Part shown: one piece after another, positions 9,083 to 17,107 of the stretch | Numbering within the stretch: position 1 is the stretch's first letter | How the letters are laid out: each line of letters begins with the position of its first letter | Source: Akkermansiaceae bacterium | GTDB lineage: Bacteria > Verrucomicrobiota > Verrucomicrobiia > Verrucomicrobiales > Akkermansiaceae | DNA: 37,633 nt | Assembly: GCA_011524615.1 (NCBI GenBank) | Contig: WTJZ01000071.1 | Span: 4,481-42,113 of the forward strand | Reading direction: 5' to 3' | Notes under the pieces: model-generated | Database searches by the model: none | Told to the model about the DNA's origin: nothing | What the model saw: only the letters and a program-made list of their open reading frames with translations | Position numbers and translations under genes: made by a program

Positions 9083-9682
9083 CTAATACGATTCCAACTC
9101 GTCTACGAGACTCCTAATCTCGAGCATTAAACTCCTTTGAACCCGTTTCCTAAAGTTATAAACGGAGGATTCCTGGAGCCCTAACTGATCAGCAATCTCC
9201 TTCGCCTTCAACCCTGTTAGAGAAAGCTTAAACACCTCGATCGCACGACCTCTGATCGTCTTCTCAACGCGAGCGAGGGCCTGATCACTAATATAAGCCT
9301 CCCACTGCTTCTCGATGATCTGATCTAGGACCTCATCTTGCTCCTCGAATAAGACCAGATGATCCTTAAAGCGATCGTGCTTCTTCTCGATCGACTGCAT
9401 CTTACGGTAATGCATCTGGAGAGTACTCCTCGTAACCATGGCGAGCCATGACCTAAACCGCCCCTTATTAGAGTCATAATTCTTCAGCTTTTTCATGAGG
9501 GTAATCATCACCTCCTGAACTAGGTCATTCGCATCACTCGGCGAAACCCTCAAGCGTTGTAAAGTGAAATGAATAAAACCAGCATAATGATCATGTAACT
9601 CCTGCCATGCCGTATGATCATCTAGGTTTAAGGCTCGCCCTAGTAGCGAATGCCTCGTCTCTTGTGAATTATTCATATCCAT
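9083..9682 (-). CDS. ECF-type RNA polymerase sigma factor, cassette A
   Basis: Small sigma-70 family protein with region 2 (DLVQEVMITLMKKLKNYD, then GRFRSWLAMVTRSTLQMHY) and a C-terminal region 4 helix-turn-helix (AKEIADQLGLQESSVYNFRKR). It resembles the sigma factors expanded in planctomycetes and Verrucomicrobia. The frame can be extended to 9715, but I choose the ATG at 9680-9682 because the paralogue at 19733 starts at the matching place and both have GTAAATATGG there. It begins the cassette; the kinase gene follows after 11 bases. No anti-sigma gene is adjacent, so control by the neighbouring kinase is the likely alternative. A candidate ECF promoter lies 112 bases upstream, which suggests autoregulation. 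Confidence 0.95.
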   Translation of the reverse strand: MDMNNSQETRHSLLGRALNLDDHTAWQELHDHYAGFIHFTLQRLRVSPSDANDLVQEVMITLMKKLKNYDSNKGRFRSWLAMVTRSTLQMHYRKMQSIEKKHDRFKDHLVLFEEQDEVLDQIIEKQWEAYISDQALARVEKTIRGRAIEVFKLSLTGLKAKEIADQLGLQESSVYNFRKRVQRSLMLEIRSLVDELESY

Positions 9683-9793
9683 ATTTACCGTTTTTGGGCA
9701 GGGGGAATCAATCATTTTAGATGACGACTCCCCTCCTTCGCGCCCATTCTTTTACGAAGAGCGAGCAGGGAGGTGAGACACCCCCTTTATATC

Positions 9794-9824
9794 TCGTATG
9801 CAAGCAATGAGCAATTCTCTACTC
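9794..9824 (-). promoter_or_regulatory. Candidate ECF-sigma promoter of sigma gene A
   Basis: Minus-strand reading: GAGTAGAG, 15 bases, GCATACGA, then AGATATAAA. It lies 112 bases before the ATG at 9682. The paralogous sigma gene B has nearly the same sequence 111 bases before its ATG, although much of the leader between has diverged. That selective conservation is the main evidence. Confidence 0.6.
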
Positions 9825-9879
9825 TTTTGAGAAGAAAATCTCTAAAAAAGCAAAAAACTGCCCCTCCTACAAAAGAGCA

Positions 9880-10557
9880 CTAAGGCCTCGCCTGTCCTTC
9901 TGTCTCCGTGATCAACGCTTGGATCTCCCTAATTAGGCTACGCTTCACACGTAGCCTAAAGTTGTACACGGTAGACTCTCTCAGATTCAGCTCCCCCTTG
10001 ATCTGCTCGACAGATTCGCCGGCCAGTGAACGCTGAAAGACCTCTATCGCCTTCCCTTTGATCATTTGCTCCACGCGTACATACGCCTTTTCGCAAAGAT
10101 AGTTCTCCCACTGATGTTTAATCATTCTGTCGAGCGTATCATCTGAATGCGCGCACAACTCCTGGAAATGCTGATATTCATCATACTTGCGTTGTATCGA
10201 GCCCAGCTTTCGATAATGCATCTGCAAGACTCTCCTCGTAATCATAGCGAGCCACGGTCTGAATTGCCCTCGCCGAGCATCAAAAGTATGGAGATTCTTC
10301 ATCAGACTAATCATCACCTCTTGTACTAAGTCATCTTCATGAGAGGCCTCCACATGGGCCCCTCTTAAGAAGTAGTGGAGAAAGGATCTGTAATGCCTAT
10401 AGAGCTCGACCCAAGCATCTTCACTATCGGCCTTGCTGGCTCGCGCCAGTAAGGAGTAGCGTGTCCCCTCTGAGTCTCTCATTGCCTCACGAAGCATCTC
10501 CCCCCAAACTCTCTGAGGAGGAATAGGCGACGCGGAACCTTCGTCACGATCACTCAT
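9880..10557 (-). CDS. ECF-type sigma factor C, not paired with a kinase
   Basis: A 225-residue sigma factor related to those of both cassettes. It has region 2 (DLVQEVMISLMKNLHTFDARRGQFRPWLAMITRR) and region 4 (VEQIKGELNLRESTVYNFRLRVKRSL). It carries about 30 extra N-terminal residues compared with the cassette sigmas. Its own neighbours are the cassette A sigma gene (about 200 bases downstream) and the divergent esterase gene (389-base shared intergenic region). No kinase follows it directly. A candidate promoter of the shared type lies 75 bases upstream. It could be the remnant of a third cassette, or a separate regulator for the esterase; the sequence does not decide this. Confidence 0.93.
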   Translation of the reverse strand: MSDRDEGSASPIPPQRVWGEMLREAMRDSEGTRYSLLARASKADSEDAWVELYRHYRSFLHYFLRGAHVEASHEDDLVQEVMISLMKNLHTFDARRGQFRPWLAMITRRVLQMHYRKLGSIQRKYDEYQHFQELCAHSDDTLDRMIKHQWENYLCEKAYVRVEQMIKGKAIEVFQRSLAGESVEQIKGELNLRESTVYNFRLRVKRSLIREIQALITETEGQARP

Positions 10558-10631
10558 AGCCCTCTATCTCGTCAGGAACAGCAGCCCTAACTCGCCCGCA
10601 CTTAATCCGTATACGTTCTTATTCACATGAT

Positions 10632-10663
10632 TACGTTTGCACTCTAACCCGGATTTTACCCTC
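10632..10663 (-). promoter_or_regulatory. Candidate ECF-sigma promoter of sigma gene C
   Basis: Minus-strand reading: GAGGGTAA, 15 bases, GCAAACGTA. The first box is identical to that of PEP-CTERM gene A and the spacing is the same. It ends 75 bases before the start at 10557. Confidence 0.55.
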
Positions 10664-10812
10664 AAAAGCAGTCGCACAGTCTGATTCCAATGACTTCTGA
10701 GCGCTCCAGACCACCAGAACATCCCCTATCAACTGCAGCCCCTACACACGCTTAATCAGGGGGCATTCTCAGATGATCCACCCCAACCACGCCCCACTTA
10801 AGCACTCTAGTA

Positions 10813-10845
10813 AGAGATAAAAGTAGCCTCAACGTGCAATACGGA
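10813..10845 (+). promoter_or_regulatory. Possible ECF-sigma promoter of the esterase gene
   Basis: Plus-strand reading: AGAGATAA, 15 bases, GCAATACGGA, 102 bases before the ATG at 10947. Spacing matches the other five sites, but both boxes deviate more from the consensus (the second has one extra base), so this is the weakest member. Confidence 0.35.
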
Positions 10846-10946
10846 GAGTAATTTGCACCGCTCGGATCAAACAAACTTTTAGACGGGGCTGACCGATCAC
10901 AGCTTCCGCCTCACTATTACCCGCTCTCTGGCTGCACCCTTATCTT

Positions 10947-13553
10947 ATGTTACCTATGCGTTTGTTGATTACACTCTTGCTCACCATCTGCTCTGTCTCC
11001 GCAGAGATTGTTACGACCTCAGAATCTTCTACGACCTCTCTGGCCTTCTCAGAACATGTTTCCTCACAAGACCTGATTAATAATGGACAAACCTCTCTGT
11101 CGAGCTCTGCAACAACCGCTACTGTCTCTAACTACCCAGCCAGTAACCTCAATAGCGGCGGTTACTCGAACAGTAATAATACCTATTACCAGACCTCCGC
11201 CGGACACTTTCCCGCGACTGCTACGTACTACTTAGACCTCACTTACTACCCCAATGGATATGACATCACCCAGATCTCTACCTTTGCGGGTTGGTCAAAT
11301 GGGCTCCAATTAAGAGCGAATCAACTATATTCTGTCTATGTGAGCTACATCGATTCCGATGAGTTCGTAGAAGTAGCGTCCGTTTCATATGAACCCTTTA
11401 GCGGATCAGGTGGATCATATGAGACGATGGTCACCATCACAGAAGATGAATCTGGAGTCATTGCGAGTGGCGTCGATGCCGTCCAATTCATCATTCAAGA
11501 TCCGGGGGGATATGCATTCTATCGTGAGCTAGATGTACACGGAGAGCCTACAGGTCTCGACCTCACCATTACATCTCCAGCTACTAGGGCGATTATCCAG
11601 CGCGATGCCTATGACCTGGCAGACATTACGATCACAGGGACCTACCAGACTCAACCTGACCGTATCGAGGCCAGAGCCATTCTCCGCGACGAGTCCACCC
11701 CAGGCGCCACTACAGCATGGGAAACCATTGAGAGCGCACCTAGTGGCAATACCTTCTCCGGTACTCTGAATAATGTGTTGGCAGGTGGATGGTACCTCAT
11801 TGAGGTGCGCTCCATTGTCAATGATGAAGCCCTCACCTCATCCTATATAGACAACGTAGGAGTTGGAGACATCTACCTCACAGCAGGTCAATCCAATTCG
11901 GCCAACTGGGGGCGTGGAGGATATGTGCCGACCGATGACCGTATTTCGGCTCGGGAGAGTCTCACGACTAACACCTGGCGTCACGCGTACGATCCTATTC
12001 CGATTGCGAATGGAGGAGGTGGATCTCCATGGGGAAGGCTCGGTGATTTACTGATCGCGGAGCATGGGATTCCGATCGGCATCATGGCTGTCGGAGTCGG
12101 TGGCACCTCCACCTTAGACTGGATCAACACGCTCTACACATCCAACTTACAACCCGCGATACAATCCTTTCCGGTTCAAGGCTTCAAGGCGATTCTGTGG
12201 CACCAAGGGGAAAAAGATAATGTCACAAATACCAGTTACGATACATACCTCTCCAGAATCAACTCACTCATCAGCCAAAGCCGCACGGATGCTGGGTGGG
12301 ACATCCCCTGGTATCTATGTGAAGCGGGGTATGCGGGCAATTTCCCTCTCGAGCGAGAGGAAGCGATCCAAGCCGCACAACGAGCGGCGGCCGAAGCGGA
12401 TCCACTCGTCTACTATGGTGCTCGTACCAACGACTTTCACCTAGAGGTCGCAGATGGAGGCAAGCTCTCAGACTCTGTTCACTTTAACGAGGCTGGTCTC
12501 GATGACCACGCTCAACAATGGAGCGAGATCCTTACACAAACCGCGTCCATCTCCCCGCTTAATGGGAACTTCGAAGATAATACCGATCTCACTATCACCG
12601 AGACTCCTTCACTCGCAGATAATGAAGTACACATTGTAGATAACTCTGATGTCCTTTCGCAAACGATCATCGATTGGCATATTCTCGCCACCTCAGGAAC
12701 AGCTGGAGCCGATGGGGTGAATGGCTTCTATAATCCAGGGGCAGACACGTACAGCCAAGCGGTCGATTCGCTTAATGGAGGAGTAATGGCTAATATGGAT
12801 GGGCCCCATGTCGCCTACCTCTCTGGCGGCTCAGCTGGTAACTACCTACTCAATAGCTCTCGCCAGCATGCTACCCCTAATACGATTTACACCCTTACTG
12901 CTGCTATAGGAGTCAGAGATGACAGCAGTACCTTTGGCGGAGTTACGCTAGAAATCCTATCGGATAATGTCGTAATGGCCAGCAGCTCATACACCAAAGC
13001 CGATCTCGACTTGCTCGTAGGCGGTGACACCTCAGGCACCTTTAACGACATCTCCGTCTCTTGGGACACAGGCTCAGACCTTACCGAAGGTCAATCTCTG
13101 CAATACCGTATTATCAAGAACAATGGAGACGGCACCGTCCTGGATGTCGATAACATCAGAGCGACTCAGACCAGCACCCTCACCTCATACCTGAACTTCC
13201 AGTTACAATACTGGGGCAACGATACCACCCCTCACACCTCTGAGCTGGAGGATTACGACCAGGACCAAATTCCCAACATCATCGAATTTATGTCAGGAAC
13301 AGACCCGACCACCGCAGACAACATCTTGAGTGTCGATCCAGATACTAGTTCTGCGACTGTCTCTCTACCGCTTAACAAAGAGGCAGACCACTCAGGACTT
13401 CAGCTTGAATATTCTCATGACCTAATCAATTGGTTACCAGCTGGTAGTAACGACAACAGTGGTCTCGTCACGACCAAGACCAACGAACTCTGGTCTATCT
13501 CTCTGGACCAATCACTCCTAGAGAAAACCTTCTTCAGAGTATACTCAGAGTAA
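10947..13553 (+). CDS. Secreted SASA/SGNH carbohydrate acetylesterase-like protein
   Basis: Predicted secreted, 868 residues, signal peptide about 1-19 (LLITLLLTICSVSA). A beta-rich N-terminal region (about 20-300) precedes a sialate-O-acetylesterase-type (SASA) SGNH hydrolase domain. Block I is AGQSNSANWG with nucleophile Ser316, then WHQGEKD (418-424), and DSVHFN with Asp509 and His512 completing the likely triad. Enzymes of this family remove acetyl groups from sugars, including xylan and other polysaccharides. A further beta-sandwich (about 540-745) may bind carbohydrate or the cell surface. The protein ends with the module seen in two other large secreted proteins here (DYDQDQIPNIIEFMSGTDP, then LEYSHDLINW, ending FFRVYSE). 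It is monocistronic and divergent from sigma gene C. Substrate is unknown; deacetylation of the polymer attacked by the beta-helix proteins is inferred from location. Confidence 0.88.
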   Translation: MLPMRLLITLLLTICSVSAEIVTTSESSTTSLAFSEHVSSQDLINNGQTSLSSSATTATVSNYPASNLNSGGYSNSNNTYYQTSAGHFPATATYYLDLTYYPNGYDITQISTFAGWSNGLQLRANQLYSVYVSYIDSDEFVEVASVSYEPFSGSGGSYETMVTITEDESGVIASGVDAVQFIIQDPGGYAFYRELDVHGEPTGLDLTITSPATRAIIQRDAYDLADITITGTYQTQPDRIEARAILRDESTPGATTAWETIESAPSGNTFSGTLNNVLAGGWYLIEVRSIVNDEALTSSYIDNVGVGDIYLTAGQSNSANWGRGGYVPTDDRISARESLTTNTWRHAYDPIPIANGGGGSPWGRLGDLLIAEHGIPIGIMAVGVGGTSTLDWINTLYTSNLQPAIQSFPVQGFKAILWHQGEKDNVTNTSYDTYLSRINSLISQSRTDAGWDIPWYLCEAGYAGNFPLEREEAIQAAQRAAAEADPLVYYGARTNDFHLEVADGGKLSDSVHFNEAGLDDHAQQWSEILTQTASISPLNGNFEDNTDLTITETPSLADNEVHIVDNSDVLSQTIIDWHILATSGTAGADGVNGFYNPGADTYSQAVDSLNGGVMANMDGPHVAYLSGGSAGNYLLNSSRQHATPNTIYTLTAAIGVRDDSSTFGGVTLEILSDNVVMASSSYTKADLDLLVGGDTSGTFNDISVSWDTGSDLTEGQSLQYRIIKNNGDGTVLDVDNIRATQTSTLTSYLNFQLQYWGNDTTPHTSELEDYDQDQIPNIIEFMSGTDPTTADNILSVDPDTSSATVSLPLNKEADHSGLQLEYSHDLINWLPAGSNDNSGLVTTKTNELWSISLDQSLLEKTFFRVYSE

Positions 13554-13973
13554 CAACAGTTCATTTTCACTCTATTCGCCCCCCTCCTGCAGAGTTACCT
13601 CTACAGGAGGGTTTTGCTTTCAATGCCCCTTTCTCTGATCACTGGAGATCCTGGATGCCTGAAGACACATTTGAATCCTCAGAGCCCAATGGACTGACTG
13701 TCCTCCCCTACTGAATAGCCACTCCACTATCAGCAGATAGAGTTGAACAACCGAAGAACTATGTGGCCTTAACCCATCAGAGTTATGCGTGAACCGTTAA
13801 AGGGTGCTATCAATTAGTCTCAATCCCCCCTCTGATAATGAGTAGAACTCTCGTAAATCTGATATTCTTAGCCCCCCCTCTGATCACTTAGGCTGTAGTT
13901 TAGAGGGCAATATGCCCCCTCATAGAGCCGCCAGTAAGAGAGCTCGGCTCACACGATTTACTCTGGAGATCTC
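13554..13973. other. Intergenic region between convergent esterase and beta-helix B genes
   Basis: These 420 bases hold the esterase terminator (13583-13620) and a non-coding remainder. CCCCCCTCTGAT occurs twice as a direct repeat (13825-13836 and 13873-13884), with a degraded relative near 13626-13638. A short imperfect hairpin (GAGGGCA with TGCCCCCTC, about 13901-13920) may help end the minus-strand transcript. No gene is supported. Confidence 0.5.
13583..13620 (+). terminator. Terminator of the esterase gene
   Basis: The stem CCTCCTGCAGAG pairs with CTCTACAGGAGG with one mismatch, four-base loop, followed by GTTTTGCTTT. It begins 30 bases after the stop codon. Confidence 0.85.
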
Positions 13974-16184
13974 TTATAGTTCGAGTTCATCAACATCAGC
14001 CCCTTTGGTCTTTTGACGCTTCAATGGTAGTTTGCCTCTATACCTAGACAGAAAGGAATCTCTCGTAGTCCCCATCTGAGACACGATCTCAACCGACATG
14101 GGCTCTATTCCTAACTGATGAGCTACAGACTCTTTTCTAAAGGAAAAGTCACCATGTGGCATATCCATGAAGAGAGGATTCTCTACTCGGCTATGATGGT
14201 CTGCACTCTTGGTCGCATTCCCCTGACGTAGAGTCTCCAGAGCCTTTTGCATCCCCCCTTGTTCACTGAAATAGATGTTATAATCGAGCCCCGCTCTCAC
14301 CTTATTCAGCCCGGTGTGATACCCTTTTTCGACCAGTTCAGTGTGGTACAGTACATTATGACTCAAGTCACTATTAGGATCCACGGTGTTTCCGGCCCTT
14401 CCAGTCAGTAGACTCGCATTGATTAGGACGTTATGAGAAGCGGTATTCAGCCCTTTGACGCAGATCCCAGATGTACTAATGGTACCAAAGAGCAGGTTAT
14501 TCTTAATCAGTGCTCCATGGCTATCATCATCAGTACGAATCATCGCGCCCCCCTCATGATTATAGAGCACATTACACCGTACGACATTCCCATCACCATT
14601 CCCTGACAAGTATATGCCATTGCCGTCATGCAATAACTTCAAGCAATCATGTACTTCATTATATTCTATAAGATTCCCTCTGGCATGCATGTAGGGCTCA
14701 AATGCATCCCAGTCTTTATTAGAATCTAATGAGATCTCAGACCACCTCATCGTCGGTAAGTTCTCACGAGTCCCCTCTGGAAACATCCACTTCTTTGCGT
14801 AAGGGTTACTCATAGAATGCTTCTGATAGTACTGATCAAAGAAACGGCGACGTACCCCTGATACGACGATCCCTGTGTAGGCTAAGTCGTATACATGGTT
14901 GCGGGAAATCGTATTATGACCGCTCTGCCAAATAAAAATACCAGGAGAATGTAAGAAGATCTGCCCCACGCGTACGATTTCATTGTCGTGAATGGTATTA
15001 TACTTGTTCACATCCTTTTTCCCTGGGCCATACCCCGCGAGGAGAATAGCACTACCTCCTATGTCTCTAAACGTACAACCTGCAACCTTGTTATACTGGG
15101 CATGGAGATCCATCCTAACACCATCACTCCCCCCATCCGCAAAGGTGCAGTTCACGATCTCACACTGTTCTACACTTCTTAACCGAATCATCCCACTATC
15201 CTTATCCAGCATGTTCCAATCATGCTGTAAACCTGCATCACTTGGTAGCCACTTAGCCCGATCTGTATGCATGAAGGTTAACCCTTCGAACTGAAGCCCT
15301 CTGACTGGAACCTCATCAGCTCCAGACAAAGATGGGTCTGTATTCCCCTTTATCGAGATTAATTCATCAAGCCTCGGAGCGATAATTTGGTCGCTAGGGG
15401 CGCCTGATTTTGGGTAATAATATAGCATCCCCTCTTCAGAATTGAGCACCCATTCCCCTGGCTCGTCTAGATGGTCGATACAGTTCTCAATATACCAAGC
15501 CCCACTCATGGTATAGGTGGCAGGAATCTCTAAGTGGACCACTTTTTCACTCAAGTTTACTGACTCTATGCCTAGATAGTTGACCAACCACTTTCGTGTC
15601 GGTTGTCCATAGATCTCGAGGTCTTGTAAATTCTTCCACGACTTAAATACATCACCATCGTAGCGAAACTGATTACGGTACTGCATGATGTTGGCATATT
15701 TCTGAGTCTCCTCCCCTTTGATAACGAACCTATTCGACCTCGCACGAGGGAGTAACTCCTGCCCGTCGTAGAGGCAATGAAAGAAGGCTTCTCCTGTCGC
15801 CCACGGAACAGGCGCCTTCCAGACCTTGCCACCTTGGAGTTCGGTCTGTTGCCAATCGGTAATCCGTACTCCTCCACTCACGATCGGCTTAGCTTGAGCC
15901 GCAGCCTTATAGATGGTCACAGCAGATTCCGGAGCACTATCTGTGATGCCAAATTCTAAGGTCTGCTCAAGCTGATACACTCCATCACCAATACTCACTA
16001 TAATATCTCCCGACTCACCCGCCTCTCGCAGTTCACGAACTTTATCTCTAGCCGCATCCAGAGTATTGATCTCTCCTGTAGGTGAAACCTCTAATCTCAC
16101 CGCTGCAGAAATAGAAGTCGCAGGCCAAAAAACAAAAAGGAGAAAATTAAAAAAGAATTTCATAAGTGATCTGATTATATACAT
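13974..16184 (-). CDS. Secreted parallel beta-helix protein, cassette B (GH141-like)
   Basis: A 736-residue predicted secreted protein. The signal peptide begins best at the second methionine (16163: MKFFFNFLLFVFWPATSISA), 7 residues inside the longest frame. The mature part opens with VSPTGEINTLDAARDKVREL, typical of GH141-type and related beta-helix carbohydrate enzymes, followed by DIIVSIGDGVYQLEQTLEF and many helix coils such as YNTIHDNEIVRVG, HNTISRNHVYDLAYTGIVVSG and NLIEYNEVHDCLKLL. It lacks the PDZ, beta-sandwich and C-terminal modules of its counterpart at 2559-6188, and ends in a charged tail. It is the last gene of cassette B, 69 bases after the PEP-CTERM gene and behind a hairpin. 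Hydrolysis of a fucose- or xylose-containing polymer is possible by family, but neither specificity nor catalytic residues can be read here. Confidence 0.85.
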   Translation of the reverse strand: MYIIRSLMKFFFNFLLFVFWPATSISAAVRLEVSPTGEINTLDAARDKVRELREAGESGDIIVSIGDGVYQLEQTLEFGITDSAPESAVTIYKAAAQAKPIVSGGVRITDWQQTELQGGKVWKAPVPWATGEAFFHCLYDGQELLPRARSNRFVIKGEETQKYANIMQYRNQFRYDGDVFKSWKNLQDLEIYGQPTRKWLVNYLGIESVNLSEKVVHLEIPATYTMSGAWYIENCIDHLDEPGEWVLNSEEGMLYYYPKSGAPSDQIIAPRLDELISIKGNTDPSLSGADEVPVRGLQFEGLTFMHTDRAKWLPSDAGLQHDWNMLDKDSGMIRLRSVEQCEIVNCTFADGGSDGVRMDLHAQYNKVAGCTFRDIGGSAILLAGYGPGKKDVNKYNTIHDNEIVRVGQIFLHSPGIFIWQSGHNTISRNHVYDLAYTGIVVSGVRRRFFDQYYQKHSMSNPYAKKWMFPEGTRENLPTMRWSEISLDSNKDWDAFEPYMHARGNLIEYNEVHDCLKLLHDGNGIYLSGNGDGNVVRCNVLYNHEGGAMIRTDDDSHGALIKNNLLFGTISTSGICVKGLNTASHNVLINASLLTGRAGNTVDPNSDLSHNVLYHTELVEKGYHTGLNKVRAGLDYNIYFSEQGGMQKALETLRQGNATKSADHHSRVENPLFMDMPHGDFSFRKESVAHQLGIEPMSVEIVSQMGTTRDSFLSRYRGKLPLKRQKTKGADVDELEL

Positions 16185-16198
16185 TATTTAATAACAAA

Positions 16199-16224
16199 AA
16201 GAGAGGTATAGAAATACCTCTCTT
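16199..16224 (-). terminator. Intercistronic terminator/attenuator hairpin, cassette B
   Basis: A perfect 10-bp stem (AAGAGAGGTA with TACCTCTCTT) with a 6-base loop is followed on the minus strand by TTTGTTATT. It lies between the PEP-CTERM stop (16254) and the beta-helix start, exactly as in cassette A, and shares the AGAGGT core. Confidence 0.75.
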
Positions 16225-16253
16225 ACGATACTATGTAAATTATAATTTTCGAA

Positions 16254-16925
16254 CTACGCTCTCTTACGTCGGGTAATGAGAGTAATACCTGCAAGACCTA
16301 GTAGCGCCGCAGAAGTTGGTTCAGGGGCTAGCACATAACCTCCAGATACTGTGATATCATCGAAATACGGTGTTTGAGTGTAAACACTAGTATTTTCAAA
16401 GTAGAGGTTCCATGTGACTTCCTCATTGGACCAAAAATTATCAAAATCAATGGTAACCAAATCAAATGAATCGGTTGAGACAGCTGTGCCGTCTGTCGAT
16501 GAGGTCCCAGAGATAAAGGTTTCAACCCCACCTATAGAATAGGACACCGCGTAATCAAAAGACCTAATTGTACCGGTGTAAAAGCTGATCGAGTCGTATG
16601 CAGCGGTGTAATACTCATCTGGGTTTGGTCCCGCAGCATATACACCTGTAGTTGTAAATGAGACCGTTGCAACGCTACTAGGAGCAACCGTCGATGATAG
16701 TTGACCACCGCGCACATCGTTATAGAGAGTAACGTTTGGTGTAACTAAGTTATTTGTCGCAGTAGCAGCCCCAACACCTACTAAATCTGTAGCAACTACA
16801 TTAGCATACCCCGCTTGGTCCTTTAAGTGAGCGCTTTCGTAAATGTAGTTAATATCATAGTAGGCCAAAGTAGTAGCAGATACTGATGAACATAGTGCAA
16901 GTAGTGGTAAGAGTGTATTCTTCAT
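16254..16925 (-). CDS. PEP-CTERM sorting domain protein, cassette B
   Basis: Exported 223-residue paralogue of the protein at 6248-6916. The start is the ATG at 16923-16925, giving the signal peptide MKNTLLPLLALCSSVSATTLA; the open frame continues upstream to 17003, but that stretch contains the candidate promoter. The tail has PEPTSAALLGLAGI, a hydrophobic segment and TRRKRA, the exosortase-recognised sorting signal. Most sequence difference from copy A lies in residues about 30-75, while the middle (TTGVYAAGPNPDEYY, DSISFYTGTIRSFDYAVSY) is well conserved. The function is unknown. A candidate ECF promoter lies 38 bases upstream and a terminator-like hairpin directly downstream, so a short transcript for this gene alone is plausible. 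Confidence 0.9.
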   Translation of the reverse strand: MKNTLLPLLALCSSVSATTLAYYDINYIYESAHLKDQAGYANVVATDLVGVGAATATNNLVTPNVTLYNDVRGGQLSSTVAPSSVATVSFTTTGVYAAGPNPDEYYTAAYDSISFYTGTIRSFDYAVSYSIGGVETFISGTSSTDGTAVSTDSFDLVTIDFDNFWSNEEVTWNLYFENTSVYTQTPYFDDITVSGGYVLAPEPTSAALLGLAGITLITRRKRA

Positions 16926-16941
16926 AATAATTTTAGTAGTT

Positions 16942-16957
16942 TGACATTTTCGTGTCA
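16942..16957 (-). promoter_or_regulatory. Small inverted repeat between promoter and PEP-CTERM start, cassette B
   Basis: TGACA and TGTCA form a 5-bp inverted repeat at the place corresponding to 6931-6949 in cassette A. The sequence after it (AAACTACTAAAATTATT) also resembles cassette A. Possible operator or leader element. Confidence 0.35.
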
Positions 16958-16962
16958 TTACA

Positions 16963-16993
16963 TCGTTTGCGGCTCCCCTCACATTCTCCCCTA
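16963..16993 (-). promoter_or_regulatory. Candidate ECF-sigma promoter of PEP-CTERM gene B
   Basis: Minus-strand reading: TAGGGGAG, 15 bases, GCAAACGA, ending 38 bases before the ATG at 16925. Position and spacing equal those in cassette A. Confidence 0.55.
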
Positions 16994-17107
16994 GAATTTC
17001 CATTTTTTTTCAGCCGCATCATTATTTCAAATGATGACATCTATTCATCCCGCCCTAGATTCACTACTCAACACGGCAAACACCATTAGATAATGGGAAG
17101 GGGTCAC

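Larger units (their letters stand above)
10558..10946. other. Divergent intergenic region, sigma C / esterase
   Basis: This 389-base region between divergent genes holds two candidate ECF-type promoter sites, one for each direction (10632-10663 minus, 10813-10845 plus). Apart from these I see no reading frame or repeat that I can support. Confidence 0.5.
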
